18,043 bases of DNA. It comes from Bacteriovoracaceae bacterium. GTDB lineage: Bacteria; Bdellovibrionota; UBA1018. Under the pieces are notes generated by a model. That model was not told the origin of the DNA and searched no databases. It was given only the letters and a program-made list of their open reading frames with translations. Every line of letters starts with the position of its first letter. Within the stretch, counting starts at the first letter, position 1. A program made the translations under genes and the position numbers. Positions 14,875 to 18,043 of this stretch are shown here, piece after piece. The stretch is taken from contig JAHFAB010000002.1 of assembly GCA_023250795.1 (NCBI GenBank), positions 1 through 18,043 on the forward strand, read 5' to 3'.

Positions 14875-16239
14875 ATGTTACTCAGAAAAACACTATTTTT
14901 GCTCTTAATTCAAATACTCTCAGGCTGGACGTCTTATGCTGGAGGTCCTAAAAGAGTACAAGAAATCAGGATCACGGATAAAACATCGGAAAAGAATGAC
15001 GCTGATTACAGAGTAAGTCTTGGATTTCCCATCGTCACAAAAGAAGGGGTATTTGTCGAGAGGGCAGCTTATTTGCAGGACTACCAGCACGACTTGTCTC
15101 ACCATGAACTCTATCGGTATGATTTTTCTTCTGGGGAAACAAAGAAGGTTTGTCAGATCAATAGGTCTAATATCCTTTATCTTCACCATCAGAGTGCTCA
15201 TACAATCGGAGTCGGTGGTGTCGTAGTAACCATTGAAGGTCCTTCTAGCTTGGCTGGCTTTAGCACTACAACTGGCCAGCGTCTCTGGGAGCTACAGGGA
15301 GATAATTTCCATAGACTCTATGAACTCCCCAATGGAAACGTTTTGTATTTTCGTCACCCTCCTGGAGGCCCCCCCTACTACTGCTCACATGGAAGCATAG
15401 TGGGAGTTGTGGACGTAAAGTCTGGAGTCACTCTGTGGGAAACCGATCTTAAAAAACTTGGTTACTACGATGAGAGGAATAGTCCGCCTTTATTTTTAAT
15501 GGCATCTGCATACTTTACTGTGAACTCTAACCCAGTGAAGTTAATTATCCTCAATACACAAACGGGCCAAATTACAGCTGAAATAACTGATCCAGATAAT
15601 ATGGGTATTGCCCCCTTCCATTTACTAGGATTAGAAAATGATATTTTGTATACTTTATCGAAAGTTATTACTGCATATAGTGCCACTACATTCAAAAAGC
15701 TTTGGCAATCATCGATAACTTTAGATGCTCTGACGATTGTCTCTACAGAATCCTTATTTGTAGTCACAACATTTGGATACTCAAAAGGGGATAATTTTTT
15801 TGTTTTAAATAAGTCAGACGGAAAGCTCATTTCTTCATTCGGTCCTAATTTAACTCCAGGGTGGATTACCAGTACTGGCAAGATGGAGACAAATGGAAGC
15901 TCAGTGTTTTTTGCAGCCGATATATATGAACCAGGAACATTAAAACGTCGTGAATGTCGCTTAATTTCAGTCAATATTGCTTTAGGTACTGTCGAATGGA
16001 GTCATCGAAGCGAATGCGTTCATATGGGACCTATCCTAGAAAACAACTTATTGTATATTGGAACTGCAGATGGCTTTTTGAAAGCGATTGACCCTAAATC
16101 GGGGTCCGTAAAATGGAGCCTTCGGGTAGGTGAGAGCCCTGAGAATAAAAATGAAGAATACTTTTTGAATAGACCCATATTTCAAAATGGGAAACTGTAC
16201 ACTTCTTCCCACGAAAAACTACTCATCATTGATCCGTAG
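14875..16239 (+). CDS. Secreted PQQ-type beta-propeller repeat protein
   Basis: 454 aa with a signal peptide (KTLFLLLIQILSGWTSYA, cleavage near residue 22). Blade-like repeats of the PQQ/pyrrolo-quinoline-quinone type recur: GFSTTTGQRLWEL, VVDVKSGVTLWETDL, ILNTQTGQITAEI, AYSATTFKKLWQSSI, VLNKSDGKLISSF, SVNIALGTVEWSHR and AIDPKSGSVKWSLRV, closing with LLIIDP. That gives about eight blades. Dehydrogenase active-site residues are not evident, so a structural or binding role like that of BamB-type propellers is more likely than a quinoprotein enzyme. The start is well supported by GAGG at 14865-14868. The last 14 nt overlap the end of convergent ridA. No functional partner is visible nearby. Confidence 0.8.
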   Translation: MLLRKTLFLLLIQILSGWTSYAGGPKRVQEIRITDKTSEKNDADYRVSLGFPIVTKEGVFVERAAYLQDYQHDLSHHELYRYDFSSGETKKVCQINRSNILYLHHQSAHTIGVGGVVVTIEGPSSLAGFSTTTGQRLWELQGDNFHRLYELPNGNVLYFRHPPGGPPYYCSHGSIVGVVDVKSGVTLWETDLKKLGYYDERNSPPLFLMASAYFTVNSNPVKLIILNTQTGQITAEITDPDNMGIAPFHLLGLENDILYTLSKVITAYSATTFKKLWQSSITLDALTIVSTESLFVVTTFGYSKGDNFFVLNKSDGKLISSFGPNLTPGWITSTGKMETNGSSVFFAADIYEPGTLKRRECRLISVNIALGTVEWSHRSECVHMGPILENNLLYIGTADGFLKAIDPKSGSVKWSLRVGESPENKNEEYFLNRPIFQNGKLYTSSHEKLLIIDP

Positions 16240-16639
16240 CCACGCCCACCGCCACGGCCTCAATTTCCACAAGCACGTCTTTGGGAAGACGCGAAACTTC
16301 TACTGTGGAACGAGCGGGTGGATTACTCTTAAAATAACTCCCGTAAACTTCGTTCACTTTGGGAAAATCATTCATAGATTTTAAAAAAATCGTGGTTTTG
16401 ACCACGCAATCGAAACAAAGCCCTGCTTCGACCAAAACGGCTTTGAGATTTTCCATCACTCGCCGCGTCTGGGTTTCTACTTCGGGACTCACCACGACTC
16501 CGGTCGTAGGGTCCAACCCAATTTGACCGGAACAAAATACCAGATCTCCTACTCTGATGGCCTGACTATACGGACCAATCGGTTGGGGTGCACCGGAAGT
16601 CAAAATCACTTTTTTGGAACTCTTAGGCTGACTAGACAT
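16226..16639 (-). CDS. ridA: RidA family reactive-intermediate deaminase (YjgF/UK114)
   Basis: 137 aa, with a short N-terminal extension relative to the usual ~128 aa. It shows [33 protein letters not shown] and the signature [21 protein letters not shown]110 and E125 correspond to the substrate-binding Arg and the Glu of characterised RidA proteins (R105 and E120 in E. coli). RidA hydrolyses reactive enamine/imine intermediates from PLP enzymes to ketoacids and ammonia in the cytosol. The ATG at 16637-16639 overlaps the end of the malic enzyme gene by 8 nt, so it is translationally coupled. The 3' end overlaps the convergent propeller gene by 14 nt. Confidence 0.95.
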   Translation of the reverse strand: MSSQPKSSKKVILTSGAPQPIGPYSQAIRVGDLVFCSGQIGLDPTTGVVVSPEVETQTRRVMENLKAVLVEAGLCFDCVVKTTIFLKSMNDFPKVNEVYGSYFKSNPPARSTVEVSRLPKDVLVEIEAVAVGVATDQ

Positions 16640-18043
16640 GCAGGTGATTCTCCTGCTTCTTTCTCAAATGAATTTCCATAGCCGTAAAAGCTGCCATATT
16701 GACCACATCATTGACATCCGAATTTTGCTGGAGAACAAAAACAGGTTTGTTCATCCCCACCAAAATCGGACCAATCGCCTCAGCCTGCGCCAAGCGCGAC
16801 ATGAGTTTATAGGCAATGTTGCCGGATTGGAGATCAGGAAAAATCAAAATATTGGCGTTACCCGGAACCCGATTAAACGGAAAGCTCTCTTTTGAAATTT
16901 CAGGAACGAGCGCTGTATCGGCCTGCATCTCTCCATCAATCACAAGCGCAGGTGCCCGAGATTTCACAATCTCAACCGCACGTTTTATTTTTACAGCAGA
17001 TGGATTGTCGTTTGAACCAAAATTGGAAAAAGAAAGCATGGCCACTTTCGGCTCTGAAACAAAAACTCGCTTGGCGAGCTCAGCTGTCTGAATTGCAATA
17101 TCAGCCAACTCCTCCGATGAAGGATCAATGTTCACCGTAGTATCGGCGAAAAGGAAAACCCTCTTTTTAAATAAAAGCATGTAGATCCCAGCCAGTCGCG
17201 ACCCCGGCTTTACACCGATGACCTGGATGGCAGGGCGAAGAGTTTCTGGATAGCTCTGTGAAATCCCGCTCAGAAGCCCATCTGCATGCCCCACTTCGAC
17301 CATCATCGATCCAAAGTAATTGGCTTGCTTCATGAGACTCATGGCCAAAATCTGAGTCACCCCTTTGCGCTGCCTTTTTTCCAAAAACCGCTTGGCGTAT
17401 TCTTCTCGCAGCTCACTGTCTGAGGGCCGGATTATTTTCACACCCGCCAACGCATCTTCCAAACCCAACTCGGTAATCAATTTTTTCACATTCCGGTCAT
17501 TGCCCAATAATATGGGCTCCGCAATTCCCTCTTCTCGAACGATTTGTGCAGCTCTTAAGATTTTTGGATTTTCTCCCTCTGGAAATACAATGCTTGCACG
17601 GTGTCCGTCTTCTGTTGAATCGGATTGAACCCTCTTCTTAATCCCTCGCATGATCGTGTAACTCGCGCCGAGAAGAGTTTCGAGATGCTCTTTGTACTGA
17701 GTCATGTCCAGTTTAATTCGAGCCACGCCCGATTTCATCGCAGCCTCAGCGACGGCCGGGGCCACCCATAAAAGCGCCCTGCGATCAAAGGGCTTGGGGA
17801 TTAGATATTCCCGCCCAAACTTGAAGCTCTGCCCCCCATAGGCTCGAGAAACACTGTCCGGCACATCTTCTTTGGCCAACTCTGCCAAAGCTTTGACGGC
17901 CGCCATTTTCATTTCTTCGTTTATGGCTTTCGCACGCGTGTCCAAAGCTCCCCTAAAAATAAATGGAAAACCTAAGACATTGTTCACCTGATTGGGATAA
18001 TCCGAGCGGCCCGTGGCCATCAGAGCATCCGGTCTGACTTTCA
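16632..18043 (-). CDS. maeB: NADP-dependent malic enzyme with phosphotransacetylase-like C-terminal domain (runs off right edge)
   Basis: The C-terminal 470 residues of a leftward gene whose start is beyond the window; MaeB proteins are usually about 750 aa. The first ~110 visible residues are the end of the malic enzyme domain: [40 protein letters not shown] and [13 protein letters not shown]. From about visible residue 150 ([19 protein letters not shown]) the protein is phosphotransacetylase-like, with [30 protein letters not shown] and [17 protein letters not shown]. In MaeB enzymes this second domain is regulatory, binding acetyl-CoA, rather than a proven transferase. The enzyme decarboxylates malate to pyruvate with NADPH formation. 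ridA overlaps its stop. Confidence 0.96.
   Translation of the reverse strand, partial: KVRPDALMATGRSDYPNQVNNVLGFPFIFRGALDTRAKAINEEMKMAAVKALAELAKEDVPDSVSRAYGGQSFKFGREYLIPKPFDRRALLWVAPAVAEAAMKSGVARIKLDMTQYKEHLETLLGASYTIMRGIKKRVQSDSTEDGHRASIVFPEGENPKILRAAQIVREEGIAEPILLGNDRNVKKLITELGLEDALAGVKIIRPSDSELREEYAKRFLEKRQRKGVTQILAMSLMKQANYFGSMMVEVGHADGLLSGISQSYPETLRPAIQVIGVKPGSRLAGIYMLLFKKRVFLFADTTVNIDPSSEELADIAIQTAELAKRVFVSEPKVAMLSFSNFGSNDNPSAVKIKRAVEIVKSRAPALVIDGEMQADTALVPEISKESFPFNRVPGNANILIFPDLQSGNIAYKLMSRLAQAEAIGPILVGMNKPVFVLQQNSDVNDVVNMAAFTAMEIHLRKKQENHLHV

Overview
The window is chromosomal DNA of moderate-to-low GC from a Gram-negative bacterium. It encodes secreted proteins with signal peptides, a probable outer-membrane barrel, a canonical DksA, Lon and a MaeB-type malic enzyme. 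Gene content would fit a lineage of the former Deltaproteobacteria/Bdellovibrionota type, but no rRNA or clade-specific marker is present, so the placement is a guess. There is no tRNA, rRNA, CRISPR array, insertion sequence or prophage.

Left part (1-7245), housekeeping. glmU and the start of glmS form a leftward pair for UDP-GlcNAc synthesis. A divergent control region of about 180 bp separates them from a rightward set: dksA (stringent-response RNA polymerase factor), lon (ATP-dependent protease) and two coupled DUF21/CBS membrane proteins of the CNNM/CorC type. 

Middle part (7248-10308), accessory. A stand-alone leftward AAA ATPase has three copies of a 9-bp operator-like word in its promoter. 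Next come a leftward coupled pair, a DUF1761 membrane protein and a secreted HEAT-repeat protein whose frame is cut by a single in-frame stop codon. A rightward HEPN/MNT pair of the HepT-MntA toxin-antitoxin type follows.

Right part (10294-16239), transport and envelope. A KimA-type potassium transporter is divergent from a secreted HtrA-like serine protease with an unassigned cysteine-containing C-terminal region. The 94-bp gap after the protease is almost filled by a decayed 84-bp copy of an internal piece of the transporter gene, a relic of a lost paralog or partial duplication. A leftward secreted barrel-like protein follows. A 348-bp gene-free stretch then holds two mutually exclusive hairpins, one with a U-rich tail, and a TTGACA promoter candidate. 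Downstream is a secreted PQQ-type beta-propeller protein.

Right edge (16226-18043): a maeB-ridA leftward operon, with maeB running off the window.

All three convergent junctions are either 2 bp apart or overlap by 14-15 bp, leaving no room for dedicated terminators. I found no clearly new multi-gene system. The strongest unexplained items are the transporter relic, the nonsense-interrupted HEAT gene, the repeats upstream of the ATPase gene, and the alternative-hairpin region before the propeller gene.
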